64,000 nt of DNA from Drechmeria coniospora. Lineage: Eukaryota > Ascomycota > Sordariomycetes > Hypocreales > Ophiocordycipitaceae. Shown here one piece after another: positions 10,468 to 20,289 of the stretch. Positions within the stretch are counted from its first letter, which is position 1. The number at the start of each line of letters is the position of its first letter. A program made the position numbers and the translations under genes. A model generated the notes under the pieces. That model did no database searches. It saw only the letters and a program-made list of their open reading frames with translations, and had not been told where the DNA came from. The stretch covers positions 3,283,390 through 3,347,389 of the forward strand of contig NC_054391.1 in the NCBI RefSeq assembly GCF_001625195.1, given 5' to 3'.

Positions 10468-11852
10468 GAGGCACGCTCTCGGGGTGCCGCCTTGCTGATT
10501 GGATTCTCTGATGGGCCTTTGTCCCCTATGTATGCCAACAATCTCTTCGCTCCGTCCTGCCGCTGGTGCCTGCTGCCGCTGCCGCTGCCGCTGCCACTAC
10601 TGCTCGTCCAACGAGAGGTCGGTCGCTTTTGTCCGTCGGCGGATTGTGCGAGGCACGGAACTGCCGCACCAACGGCCAAGTTGACTGGGCAAGCAGTTGC
10701 TTGCACATCCTGTGCACATCCTGTCCGTGTGCTTGCACATCCTGCTCAGAGTATAATTCATAGGCAAGGAATCACCTCGGAGGGCAGTCGTCTGTTGTAG
10801 GTGTTGAAAAAGATGCATGTGCAGAGTGCTCGGCTTCGTATTCCTCGTCAGCCCGGCGCCCGGCGCCCCTGAAAATGCCTGAAAATACCTACATGTACGG
10901 AGTGCTGAGTAGCCAATCAATTAGGTGAGAGAGATGACCGCTCGTCTCGGCGACCAACCCGGTGCCGGTCGTGAATCCTGGATTCCTGGTGCCCAGCTCG
11001 CATTGCCTGCCTTCGTCCGAACTGGACGCCCCCTGATCCGCATTCCATGCCGCCATGTTCCGCAGCAGCTGTCCATCTCGACCATGGGCTAGCTCGCAAA
11101 GGTAATATATTGTGCGTGATAGTGGATGGTGACGTGTGCAGGTGTGTGTGGAGCGATACCAATATAATATAATATCCAACAACCAGGTGGGAGGGGGCAC
11201 GGTGAACTTGGGCGGACAGGGATGGACAGGAAACGGCCTTGCCACCATGTGATACACACTCGTCAGACCAGTCACCACCTGCCACTCGCTCGCCATCGAC
11301 AAAGGCCCAGCGAGACGAGTCGAGGCGGAATCGGAATCGAGTCATCGGCCATGTCATTGACGCTGGCTGAGATGCCCCCTGCAGAACAGGCCGTACGCGT
11401 ATGCTGAGTGTATCATCCAACCAGAACCGTAGGTGCCATCTGGACACCCCTTGATAGCATTCGATCAGCCGCACACATCGCACGTTACCTAGACATCGGA
11501 CCGTGGCGCCCCGAGCTTTCAAGAACGGGGTCTGCAGCGCCAATGTCCTGGTTCATCGTGTGACACCCGCCTCACCGCCACCCATACCGGTCGACCGAGA
11601 TGCTGGCCCGGCAGTCATTTCTCAGCTGAGAGCGAGAGCGAGCGATGCTCTGCACATCGATTCAAGTCGGTTGTGGCCCAGTCCTGCACCGCATCCCGTA
11701 CTTTGTCGGTCGTTTGCCGTTTGTAGCCTATGCTGCCTCGTGGATGCCACCGATCGACCCGTCGGTGAGCCAAAACAGTGAGCCAAAACAAACAGCGCCA
11801 GAGTCAAGCCGCCGTCGACCGCGTCCCCAGACGCTTCGTTTCAAGACCGGCC
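10468..11852. other. Shared spacer between two divergent membrane-protein paralogs
   Basis: A 1.4 kb bidirectional promoter region. It contains a (CTGCCG)n-like GC-rich tract near 10560-10600, a repeated CTTGCACATCCTG unit (10706-10745, about 3 copies) and an ATATAATATAATATC AT-rich patch at about 11160-11176. I see no additional gene. Confidence 0.5.
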
Positions 11853-12861
11853 ATGCTCAACGAAGCGGCCGCCGCCGCGCTTGGCTGCCCCGTCGAGGGC
11901 AACCCCGACCTCTACGGCCTCGGCATCAGGGTCGGCATCTACCTCCAGATGCTCACCGTCCAGCTGTCCGGCCTTCTCTCCACCGCCTTCCGGCTGGAAG
12001 ACCACATCGGTCAGGGAACCATCGTCTTCGTGCTCGCCGCCGTCGTCGTCCTCGTTCGCCTGCTCAGCATGACCATCAACCCCGGCCCCGACGGGAGCGG
12101 GGCCGGCAAAGGTATCGAACCCGTCGAGGTCTTTCCGGTCCTCACCCTGCTCCTCATCCAGGTCGGCGTCTGCCGCGTCTCGTCCGAGAACAAGACGACG
12201 ATGCTGATCTGGATGGCCGAGCTCGTCGGTCTCGCCGCTCTCTTCCTCTGGTTCTGGTGGCGTGGCATGGATCTTCTGCCCCGATCCTGCCCCGACGACA
12301 AGGCCTTCTTTTTCGCCCAGGTCAGCATATACAACTGGTTCCGGACCTTTAACAAAGTCTCGTCCGTCGTGACCGCCGTCGCCGTCGCCATTGCCGTCGT
12401 GTCGGCCTCCGCATGTAAGTGAGTCGTCGGCTCGTCTCGTCACCTCGTCGTCTCGCCATCCCGCCCGCCCCCCATCTCACTCTCCAAGGGTCACGAGCTC
12501 ACAAGGCATGCCAGCCGTCCTCTACCATTGCGTCGTCGCTGCCGTTCGGCATCTCCGCAACAAACGTGACGACGATGAAGGCGCCGCAGAAAACGTCGAT
12601 GCAGAAACGAGACGATACAAGCCCGTCGTCGGCGCTTTCGATCTGGTCGCCAACGTCGGCGCCATCGTTTTCGTTGAGATGTCGCTCAAGTGGAACAACA
12701 TCTCGGGCGTGCACTCGCTCAACAGTCCAGGCCAATTCATGCCCTTCTTCGTCGCCCTCGGTCAGTTGCTGACCGTCTTCTACTCGGCCATCAAGCACGG
12801 CCTTCGGGCCTATGCCGAAGAGCGTATCGTCGTGGAGCATGGTGAGAAATCCGGTCGATGA
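11853..12861 (+). CDS. Multi-pass membrane protein of unknown function (paralog B)
   Basis: Two exons, 11853-12414 and 12506-12861, give 305 aa. The donor is GTAAGT at 12415. An alternative in-frame acceptor ends at 12514. The protein starts MLNEAAAAALGCPVEGNPDL and shares NPDLYGLGIRVGIY with paralog A at 9622-10467. It has six to seven hydrophobic segments, including IVFVLAAVVVLVRLL, VLTLLLIQVGVC, LAALFLWFWWRGMDLLP and VVTAVAVAIAVVSASA. The region between membrane spans holds a charged stretch, RNKRDDDEGAAENVDAETRR. An in-frame ATG at 11778 would add 25 residues, but the conserved block begins just after 11853. The C-terminal end (EHGEKSGR) is followed by GTGAGA-like sequence, so a further 3' exon is possible. 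Function unknown. Confidence 0.72.
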
Positions 12862-13816
12862 CGGGCCCCAACGACGGCTGATAGATGCGAATCCAGAGTC
12901 GAATCTCGAATGTCATCACAGGACATGGAGCATGAGCAGAGGGGAGAAAGGCGATGCCAAAGACGTCGCCCACGAGTGTCATGCCCAGCAGGTGTAAGAA
13001 GAAGGGAGTGTTCGGGATGGAGCAAAGTCGAATCATCATCTTGCATTCGCCGACCCGCATCTTTCTCCGACATGAACGGCCGAGCAGCATCCTGTGACGG
13101 CCGAGGCACACACAGCCTGGCTCCTCGTGCCGTATTTCCTCCGGTGCAAAGTTGGATTCATGCTGAGCTTGTCTTGTCGAAAAGATGGGGAGAAGCGACG
13201 GTTGCCGTTGATTTGCTTCGCATCACGTGGCCTCCCCCTCCCTCGACTGGTGGTCATGGACCCGCGGCATGACGAGTGTCCATGCATCGTTCTGAATGCG
13301 TCCATCTTCACACTCGCTTCTGCCATGATTCGCTCGTCCTCGGTCCCGTCTCCCTTGCTACACCGGTGCGTCCATCCATTCTTGGCCCGCTTGCTAGGTG
13401 GATCGTGGTGCAAGTCTCGGCGTGAGCACGACATATCGTCGCCGAATCGACTGGCCCTTTGCTTCCCGGTCCGATTCGAAGCTGGCCTGGCTGCAGCGTA
13501 ACGTTGAGCACATGTCGTCGGCAGTCGAGTGATTGGTCGTTCATCGTGGCAGCCCGGGCTGTCGTACACGGGATTGAATATCGTTCGCGGCCCTTGCACC
13601 TCCAGGCCCTCCTGGCCCCGACGGAGCCGGTCTGCATGCCGCATGCCGCCTGGCGCATGCCATGTGTCCAGCCATGGTTGGGCCTTGGCCTCGTGGGTAC
13701 GTTGGCTCCCCCCCCCCCCGAGCTGCCTCTGGACGGCTTGCTCCTGACCAGGATCGAGTCGTGTGGAGTCGATTCAACTTCGACCGGCCAAAACTAGGCA
13801 CCAAGAGATATCCGTC
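12862..13816. other. Intergenic region before the esterase gene
   Basis: About 950 bp with no supported gene. It includes a C run (13710-13720) and otherwise unremarkable mixed-composition sequence. It would contain the promoter of the esterase gene. Confidence 0.5.
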
Positions 13817-14909
13817 ATGATTCCCTTGACGACCCTCGTCCACCTGGCCGTAGTGGTCATGGCCATGGCCGCAAGCCCCGACCGCGTCGCGGGCATGGAG
13901 AATCTCGTTGCTTTTGGGGACAGCTACACCGACGAGGGCCGGCTGGACTACTTCACCAGCCACGGCAAGGCGCCGCCCGTGGGCTCGCTGCTGCCTCCGA
14001 AAAGCATCACCTTCAGCGGAGGCTACGCCTGGGGGCGAATCGTCGCGAACCGCACCGGAGCAAGATTCTACAACTACGCCGTCGGCGGGGCCATGTGCTC
14101 CAACGACGTCGTTGGCCGGCAGCTGGACGCGCCACTGGTTCCCTTGCCGTCCGTCATCGAGTACGAGATGGCGACGTACGAGGCGGACCTTGCCCACGGC
14201 GCACTGTACCCGAATCGTCGGCCGTTTAACACCGTCTATGCTCTGTGGATCGGCACAAACGACCTCGGCGTCGGTGGCTTCCTCGGAAACGCGCAACGGT
14301 CGAACAGGACCATCCGTTCGTTCGTCGAGTGCGTCTGGAGCGCCTTGGACCGCATCTACGAAACGGGCGGTCGACGGTTCGTCCTCATGAACGAGCTTCC
14401 ACTCGAGACGGCGCCCATGTACGCAAACCCCGGCCTCTACGGCAAGGGCAACGACCGGTACTGGCGCGACCCCTCGACCTACGACACTGCCGACGGTCAG
14501 CGCGCGGTTCGCGAGTACACGACCAGCGTCAACACCATGTTCGAATACGGCCTGCCGTTCCACCATCTCGTCAAGAAGCGGTGGCCTGCCGCGTCCGTCT
14601 CCCTCCTTGACCTGCATTCTCTCTGGTCAGGCGTGCGAGCGGATCCGATGCGGCATCTGGACGCGCCGGCAAACCTGACGGCTCCGTACCGGATATGCCT
14701 TTCCGGCTGTGTCAAGTCTGCCGAGCGCTTGTCCAGTTTCATGTGGTGAGCCGCGAGATCAACCAAGGCGTTACCGTCGTTGCATAACATGCGCGCCCAG
14801 GTACGACGAGCTGCATCCCTCGGAGAGGATGGAGGAGATTATCGGCAAGAGCTTCATCGACGTTGTGAGAGGGGCATCCAAGTACGGAACGACTTACGAC
14901 AGGTACTGA
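13817..14909 (+). CDS. Secreted GDSL/SGNH esterase (CE16-type acetylesterase-like)
   Basis: Predicted secreted SGNH-fold hydrolase of 345 aa that would cleave acetyl or acyl esters, possibly on plant or fungal polysaccharides. Exons are 13817-14745 and 14801-14909. The 55 bp intron (GTGAGC...CCCAG) is required to restore the catalytic block V, and its phase closes at the W of WYDELHPSE. An N-terminal hydrophobic signal (MIPLTTLVHLAVVVMAMA) precedes block I AFGDSYTDEG, with nucleophile Ser36. Block II is NYAVGGAMCSN, block III is IGTNDLG (145-151), and block V is DELHP with Asp312 and His315. The sequence style (SGGYAWGRIVANRTGA, YALWIGTNDLGVG) resembles fungal carbohydrate esterase family 16 more than phospholipase-type GDSL enzymes. 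Substrate is inferred. Confidence 0.9.
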
Positions 14910-15044
14910 CCTCGTCCACCAAACGATGCGCATGAGATGACGAGAGAGACGTTCATAACGGACATGCACCGCCGCACACGACTCCAGGAGATTTCAATAC
15001 GGGAGTGCTCGCAGTACTGCAGCTGATGCGCCGCCGAAACAGCC

Positions 15045-15049
15045 AAAAA
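15045..15049 (-). terminator. RNA polymerase III terminator of tRNA-Thr
   Basis: A run of five T on the minus strand lies ten bases beyond the tRNA 3' end, the expected Pol III stop signal. Confidence 0.7.
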
Positions 15050-15058
15050 GAAGGCGTC

Positions 15059-15130
15059 TTCCTCCTGCCGGAATCGAACCAGCGATCTTGTCATTACTAG
15101 TGACACGCTTTACCACTGAGCCAAGGAGGA
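15059..15130 (-). tRNA. tRNA-Thr (anticodon AGU)
   Basis: A 72 nt intronless cloverleaf on the minus strand. The acceptor stem pairs TCCTCCT with AGGAGGA. The D-arm holds a perfect A box (TGGCTCAGTGG). The anticodon stem TGTCA/TGACA encloses loop CTAGTAA with anticodon AGT. The T-arm holds a perfect B box (GGTTCGATTCC) with GCTGG pairing to CCGGC (one G-T pair). The discriminator base is A. It decodes ACU/ACC threonine codons after A34 modification. Confidence 0.95.
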
Positions 15131-15760
15131 TTTGACGGGAGGTCGAGGTGCAAATGAGGAATATGAGGGGAAATTGTGGATGGAGCAGCAGGGCATTATT
15201 CAGGGATCGTCGTCTTGGTGGGTGGTGGGGACCAGGGCCAAGGCGGGTGGGTACGGGTACTCCGTATGCCTTTCATTAATTACTCCAGCTGTGTCGCCCC
15301 TACGATTCTTGCTATACATACGTACTTATTGTTAAGCACATACTACATGCACGTAAATACATGCACGAGTAAATAAATGCAAGCCTTGACGGTGCTTCTA
15401 CATTGCACATCTCCGACTTGCAATTCATAGGCACAATAGATAGAATGAAGTCACTTACTGTAGTTGTATGCTTGTAGGTGTGATATTATGGTTGTCGCAT
15501 ACCTGCAGCATTCAGGCACATATAATATATACTACCATCGACGCCAAGTCGACACTATGACAGAGTCGTACCAGCCATTTCGCCGGCATCCGGTATAGCA
15601 AGCGTACGCCTGATTATGGTAAAATAGAACTGTGAGATGAGGAAATCGTCCAGGGGCATGACAGTTTGCATCCTGAAGCTGGACGTGTCCATGGCCTCGC
15701 GTCGGGTGAAGAGGGACAGTGTCGGGAGACACGTGCAAAGGTCATGTGACTGGGCTGCCT
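15131..15760. other. Spacer between tRNA-Thr and the tandem array
   Basis: No gene is supported. The 15240-15540 part is AT-rich with repeated ATACATGCA-like words. The open frames here are short and lack features. Confidence 0.5.
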
Positions 15761-15762
15761 CA

Positions 15763-15841
15763 CCACTCACTGGACAAAGGTGCCGATTCAGCTTGGTAGC
15801 GCAACCCCTACAAAATTTAAAAGCACTTTTGCCATCCCTCT
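15763..15841. mobile_element. Second, diverged copy of the 80 bp MITE-like hairpin
   Basis: This aligns end to end with the element at 269-348. The left arm reads CACTGGACAAAGGTGCCGAT then TCAG, the middle contains GGTAGCGCAACCCCTACAAA, and the right arm reads CACTTTTGCCATCCCTCTAA. The TA-CAGT termini are eroded, so it looks like an older insertion. Homology is seen directly. Its status as an element follows from the better-preserved copy. Confidence 0.5.
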
Positions 15842-16508
15842 AATACAAGTAAGGGCTAGGAGACGGTTCCTCGCAAGAGGAAGAAGGGAGGCTCCTTGAG
15901 AGATGAATACTACACTACTACACAACCAGTCCCTCGGCTAGTCAGCAGCACCCAGCGGCTCGCACCCAGACCTCCTCACTCTACCTCCCATGCTTGCCCT
16001 ACCAAGTACAAGTTGTGTTCTGACCGACAGCCAGGTTCGGTAGAATAAAGGGCGGAATTCGAACCACATAATGGCAAGCCCGCGAGAGCAGCGGCTCCCG
16101 TTTATTACCTCGTTGGCCTCTTTCCCTCTCTGGCTCGGGCCGACTTACAGAGCTCGATGCAGGTGTCGGCGACGGACAAGACACCCTCGCGGACCTTGCC
16201 GACGCCTGACTCGACTCGAAACCGAAGCTGCATTACGCCTACAGCGGGTTCCTTTTTTGGGCTGCCGTCCATAAAACGGATGGCGGTTGAATTGCCTACT
16301 ACCTGAAGAAAGCCCAACAGGTTGTTCGAGCTGCTCGCTTTAACTACTGCAATATTGCATCTACAAATACTTGGATAAATGCAACTGCGGACATAGGAGC
16401 CGTTTGCCTTTTTTAAGACATAGTAATAGAGCGATTGAATTCAACGGAAGGAAGGCCAAGTACGCAATAAGATGTCGTGAACGGCATACAGGTTATTGAA
16501 TATGCATT

Positions 16509-16868
16509 CTACCTGCAGCCTCTGTAACTGACACTCCGCTTGTGCAATGTCCTGTCCTCCATTTTTTCGCACGTAGTGTATAGTACACGACCGCAGATAA
16601 GACCACCATTATCTTTGTTGCATGATTTCTGCCAGTCGCACCACTCTTTCGACTCATAATTAAGACCCCAAGTCAACGGATTCCACCAAATGGTTTGTCG
16701 TTTGTTTGTTTCATACGGGTTATCACCGTTACAGTTTAGCTCTGTGTCGGTCGTAGTAGGGATAGTTGTGTCGGTTGTAGTAGGGATAGTTGTAGCGTTC
16801 AAATCGTGCGTGCTTGCTACTACCCCGAGGGCCAGCGGAATGATTGACAAAACTGTTGTTACCTTCAT
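16509..16868 (-). CDS. Small secreted cysteine-rich protein, array copy A
   Basis: The ORF from ATG at 16868 encodes 119 aa with a clear signal peptide (MKVTTVLSIIPLALGVVAST). A short threonine-rich repeat (TTIPTTTDT, twice) follows, then a segment with NPYETNKRQTIWWNPLTWGL and EWCDWQKSCNKDNGG. Cysteines number six or more. The ORF ends at a TAG that overlaps a GTAGAA, a possible splice donor (CTGCAG/GTAGAATGC), and the same arrangement occurs in copy B. Downstream conserved blocks at about 16317-16130 and 16085-16010 probably are further exons, but I could not join them in phase. I do not recognise the family; a secreted effector-like or defence-type role is only inference. The copy has nine more residues in the Thr repeat than copy B. 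Confidence 0.6.
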   Translation of the reverse strand: MKVTTVLSIIPLALGVVASTHDLNATTIPTTTDTTIPTTTDTELNCNGDNPYETNKRQTIWWNPLTWGLNYESKEWCDWQKSCNKDNGGLICGRVLYTTCEKMEDRTLHKRSVSYRGCR

Positions 16869-17624
16869 GGTAGAAAGATGGTATTGTAAGGTGGTTGGTA
16901 GTATTTGGAGCGAGGGAAGTCGGTGCTAGGAAGCTTACAATACAAAGTACTTGCAGTAAGTCTTACAGCAAGTGCAAGTACTCAGGTAATCAGAGATCGT
17001 AGTTTATATACTGTACTTACTTGCACTGGTACATGCAGGTGTAGTTGTACTTGTACAAGTAAGTACTACCTGTAATGATGATAATACTTGGATGTTAACG
17101 ATTTGGCGATGGAAACTGTTGTACGGAGTCATAATTAACCCAAGTATTGCAAGAAAGTGCTTCATTGCATAAGGGTACGGATACATCATATGTTCATATA
17201 TACAACTATAGCGCATTACTTACCTGCTTACGTATTAGTCCCGTAATGGTAATCAGAGAAATTAATAATCATTCATAGTTTCTCTGTCCTCCGCACATGT
17301 AATGTACTTACAGTAGCAGTACTGTGCACTCCGCACATGCACAGGGTTTTCGTGGTAGGATTCACCCCACCAACCTTACTTATCTTTAAGTGCATGGCGG
17401 GGACTTTGTACTCGTAATACGGAGTGCATATACAGTACATATAAGTACGGACTCCGTATTTACAGCATTATTAATTGTGCTGTACTCTACGGAGAGCTCT
17501 TGTCTAAGTGATTACGTACGTCATTATCGGTTACGTACTTGCATGTACGTACTAGTAGGTACTAAATAGTAGGGAAGCGTTGCAAAAATTCGTACAAGTG
17601 GAGAAATAAGTTCGTTCATAATAC

Positions 17625-17860
17625 AAAGCTGATGCAACAGAGGGAAAAAGGGGGCCGCCCTGACTAGGGCTACAACGAATCAAGGATCGTGAGATGGGTC
17701 AGAATCAATCTATTGGTGTTCTTCTTGATGATGTTGTTGCCAACCACAAGGTGTCCTCTGGGCCTGCTTAAATAGGCGCAGATGTGGACACCGCTACGTA
17801 ACTAACTACCCGGACTTTAACCCCGTTACAGGCCTGTTGACGCGTCGGCGCGACAAAAGC
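17625..17860 (-). mobile_element. Solo LTR with 5 bp target duplication
   Basis: The element spans 17630-17855 (226 bp). On the plus strand it begins TGATGCAACAGAGG and ends GGCGCGACA, so it has TG...CA ends. It is flanked by direct AAAGC copies at 17625-17629 and 17856-17860. The homologous block X at about 20000-20030 continues straight from GAAGC to the TACTCG sequence without it, giving an empty site. Read on the minus strand, the LTR has a TATA-like CTATTTAAGC in its middle. It looks like a recombination product of an LTR retrotransposon that inserted after the array duplicated. The family (Ty3/gypsy or Ty1/copia) is not determined. Confidence 0.85.
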
Positions 17861-17896
17861 ATTATAATAAATACTCGTTCGAAGGGAGTCTTGGTA

Positions 17897-18079
17897 TTAT
17901 TTGGCATAGAAGTGTCTTTTGTACGGAGTACGGCTACCAGTACTACTGTATGCAACAAACGTTCCGTCATTTTTCACTAGCAGTACGTACGCAGTGGTCG
18001 CACCACGGCGCAGCAGCCAGCCTTGCGACATAGTCATGTGGTGCGAATATTCCAAGTACGGAGTCGTCAGGCACAACAT
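17897..18079 (-). pseudogene. Conserved exon-like segment of block X (first copy)
   Basis: A 60-codon frame includes MLCLTTPYLEYSH, SQGWLLRRGATTAYV and VKNDGTFVAY. The same peptides with changes occur in the second block X (20110-20250, minus strand). Conservation at the protein level between copies suggests a real exon of the array gene, located 3' of the secreted ORF, or a remnant of an associated second gene. Splice connections could not be proved. Confidence 0.4.
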
Positions 18080-18780
18080 GTGGGCAGTTTAGGAGGTAGA
18101 GTACTCCGTAAGGAGGTCTGGGTGCTGGCGGCTATTGTGTTGCCGATTACTTACAGCACGAAGCACGGAGCACACAGTACACCCTACTGCAACTACAATC
18201 AGTACCTCGGCTAGTCAGCTGCACCCAGCTGCACCCAGACCTCCTTACTCTACCTCCTATGCTTACCCTACCAAGTACAAGTTGTATTCTGACTATCAGT
18301 CGGATTCGGTAGAGTCAAGGGCGGAGTTCGAACTACATAATAGTGAGCCTGCAAGAACAGCGGCTCCCGTTTATAACCTCATTGGCCTCTTTCTCTCTCT
18401 AGCTCAGGCCGACTTACAGTACAGAGCTCAATACAGGTATCGGCAACGGATAAGACACCCTCGCGGACCTTGCCGACGCCCGGCTCGACTCGAGGCCGAA
18501 GCTGCATTACGCCTATAGCGGGCTCCTTTTTTGGGCTGCCGCTTATAAAACGGATAGCGGTGGAATCGCCTTTTCACCTAAAGAAAGCCAATAGGTTGTT
18601 CGAGCTACTCGCTTAACAACTGCAATCTTGTATCTACAAATACTTGGATAAATGCAACTACGGATATAGGAGCCGTTTGCCTTTTCAAGACATAGTAATA
18701 GAGCGATTGAATTTAACGGAAGGAAGGCCAAGTACGCAGGAAGATATCGTACATAGCATATAGGTTATTGAATACGTATT

Positions 18781-19113
18781 CTACCTGCAACCTATGAAAC
18801 TAATCCTCCGCTTGTTCAATGCTATGTGTGGTGGTTTATGGCACCTAGCCTGTGCATACCTGCAGACGCGACCACCATTATCTTTGTTGCATGATTTCTG
18901 CCAGTCGCACCACTCGTCCGACTCAAATTTAAGACCCCAAGTCAACGGATTCCACCAAATGGTTTGTCGTTCGTTTGTTTCATAAGGGTTATTACCATTA
19001 CAGTTTAGCGTTGTGTCGGTTGTAGTAGGGATAGTTGTAGCGTTCAAATCATGCGTGCTTGCTACTACCCCAAGGGCCAGCGGAATAATTGACAAAACTG
19101 TTGTTGCCTTCAT
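18781..19113 (-). CDS. Small secreted cysteine-rich protein, array copy B
   Basis: A 110 aa ORF with signal peptide MKATTVLSIIPLALGVVAST. It is highly similar to copy A through DLNATTIPTTTDT, NPYETNERQTIWWNPLTWGL and EWCDWQKSCNKDNGG, then diverges in the last 30 residues (ALNKRRISFIGCR versus TLHKRSVSYRGCR). Like copy A, the stop overlaps a candidate donor (TTGCAG/GTAGAATAC). A conserved downstream block (18565-18420), with KKEPAIGVMQLRPRVE in one frame, carries a 5 bp TACAG insertion relative to copy A next to a possible donor, so this copy may be splice-damaged. Family unknown. Confidence 0.6.
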   Translation of the reverse strand: MKATTVLSIIPLALGVVASTHDLNATTIPTTTDTTLNCNGNNPYETNERQTIWWNPLTWGLKFESDEWCDWQKSCNKDNGGRVCRYAQARCHKPPHIALNKRRISFIGCR

Positions 19114-19614
19114 GGTAGAAAGATGGTATTGTAGGGTGGTTGGTAGTGCTTGGAGCGAGGGAAGTTGGTACTAGAAAGCTTACAATACAAAGTACTTACA
19201 GCAAGCACAAGTACTCAGGTAATTGGAGATGGTAGTTTATATACTTGCACCTGCATGTACTAGTGCAAGTAAGTAATACTAGAAACGATATTGATACTTG
19301 GATGTCAACGATTTGGTAATGGAAACTGTTGCAATAACTATCCCAAGTATGCAAAACAAGCGCTTCATTACATAAGTGGTAATTCATACCATATAAAAAC
19401 ATCCTAAAAGAGTTGTAGCGTTTCCTCTTGTGCTCCGTACGGATGCATCTAAATACATGTTCAATTATAGCACTTACTTACATGTTAGTCCCGTAAGCAA
19501 GGATGATCAGAGAAATTATGAAAATCATTCATAATTTCTCTGATTATCATAATTTCTGTCCCCCGTACATGTACAGTACCAGTACTGTGCACTCTGTACT
19601 GTACATGTACTTAT

Positions 19615-19820
19615 GGCTAGGCGCAAGGATAAAGCTCGGCTGGATAGGAAGGTGGAGTAGCCCTAGAAGGGGGCGCGCCCCAAACGGCAGGGCTGCCACA
19701 ACAGGATCGGGATCGTGAAAGCTTGAGGGAGTCAAGCTTTAGTCTTGAATACCACTTGGTTCCTGGAACAAGGCGTACCTGCTTACCTGACTGTCTTCGA
19801 ACGGACCCGTCCATTACAGT
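19615..19820. mobile_element. About 200 bp insertion of unknown type in the array
   Basis: Compared with 17310-17345, where gene block and block X adjoin directly at ...GCACATGCACAGGG, this junction has about 200 extra bases between two GTACATG words (near 19603 and 19818). The insert contains an inverted AAAGCTTGA...TCAAGCTTT pair (about 19718-19741). Ends resembling a known element are not clear, and the GTACATG pair may be coincidental in this motif-rich DNA. Confidence 0.4.
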
Positions 19821-20109
19821 ACATGCACAGGATTGTTCGTGGTGGAATTCACCCCACCAACCTCATAATTGTGCTGTACGGAGAGCACTTACCTAAGTGC
19901 TTACGTACGTGATTGTGTTGGTTACGGACATGTACCAGCAGGTGCTAGATATTAGTAGGGAAGCGTTGCAGAAACTCGTACGAGCAGAGAAATGAGTTCG
20001 TTCGTGATACGAAGCATCATGATGAATACTCGTTCGAAGGGAGTCTTGGTATAAGTAGTTTGGCATAGAATAAGTACTTGTGCCTTTGGTGTATTACGGA
20101 GTACGCCTA

Positions 20110-20250
20110 CCAGTGATATGCAATAAACGTCCCATCATTCTTCACCGGCGGTACGTACGCAGTAGTCGCACTGCGGCGCAGCAGCCAGCCTTGCGAAATG
20201 GTTCTGTGCGAATATTCCAAGTATGGAGTCGTCAGGCACAACATATGGGC
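20110..20250 (-). pseudogene. Conserved exon-like segment of block X (second copy)
   Basis: Minus-strand peptides YLEYSHRTISQGWLLRRSAT and VKNDGTFIAY match the segment at 17897-18079. The frame ends shortly after (AYHW then stop), earlier than the first copy. Confidence 0.35.
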
Positions 20251-20289
20251 AGTATAGGAGGTAGAGTAAGGAGGTCTAGGTGCTGGCGG

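Noticed and set aside
16130..16317. Joining the array ORF to the downstream FLQVVGNSTAIRF block as one spliced gene
   Set aside because: Every canonical donor/acceptor pair I tried gave a stop or a wrong phase. The block is therefore recorded only as evidence, not as an exon.
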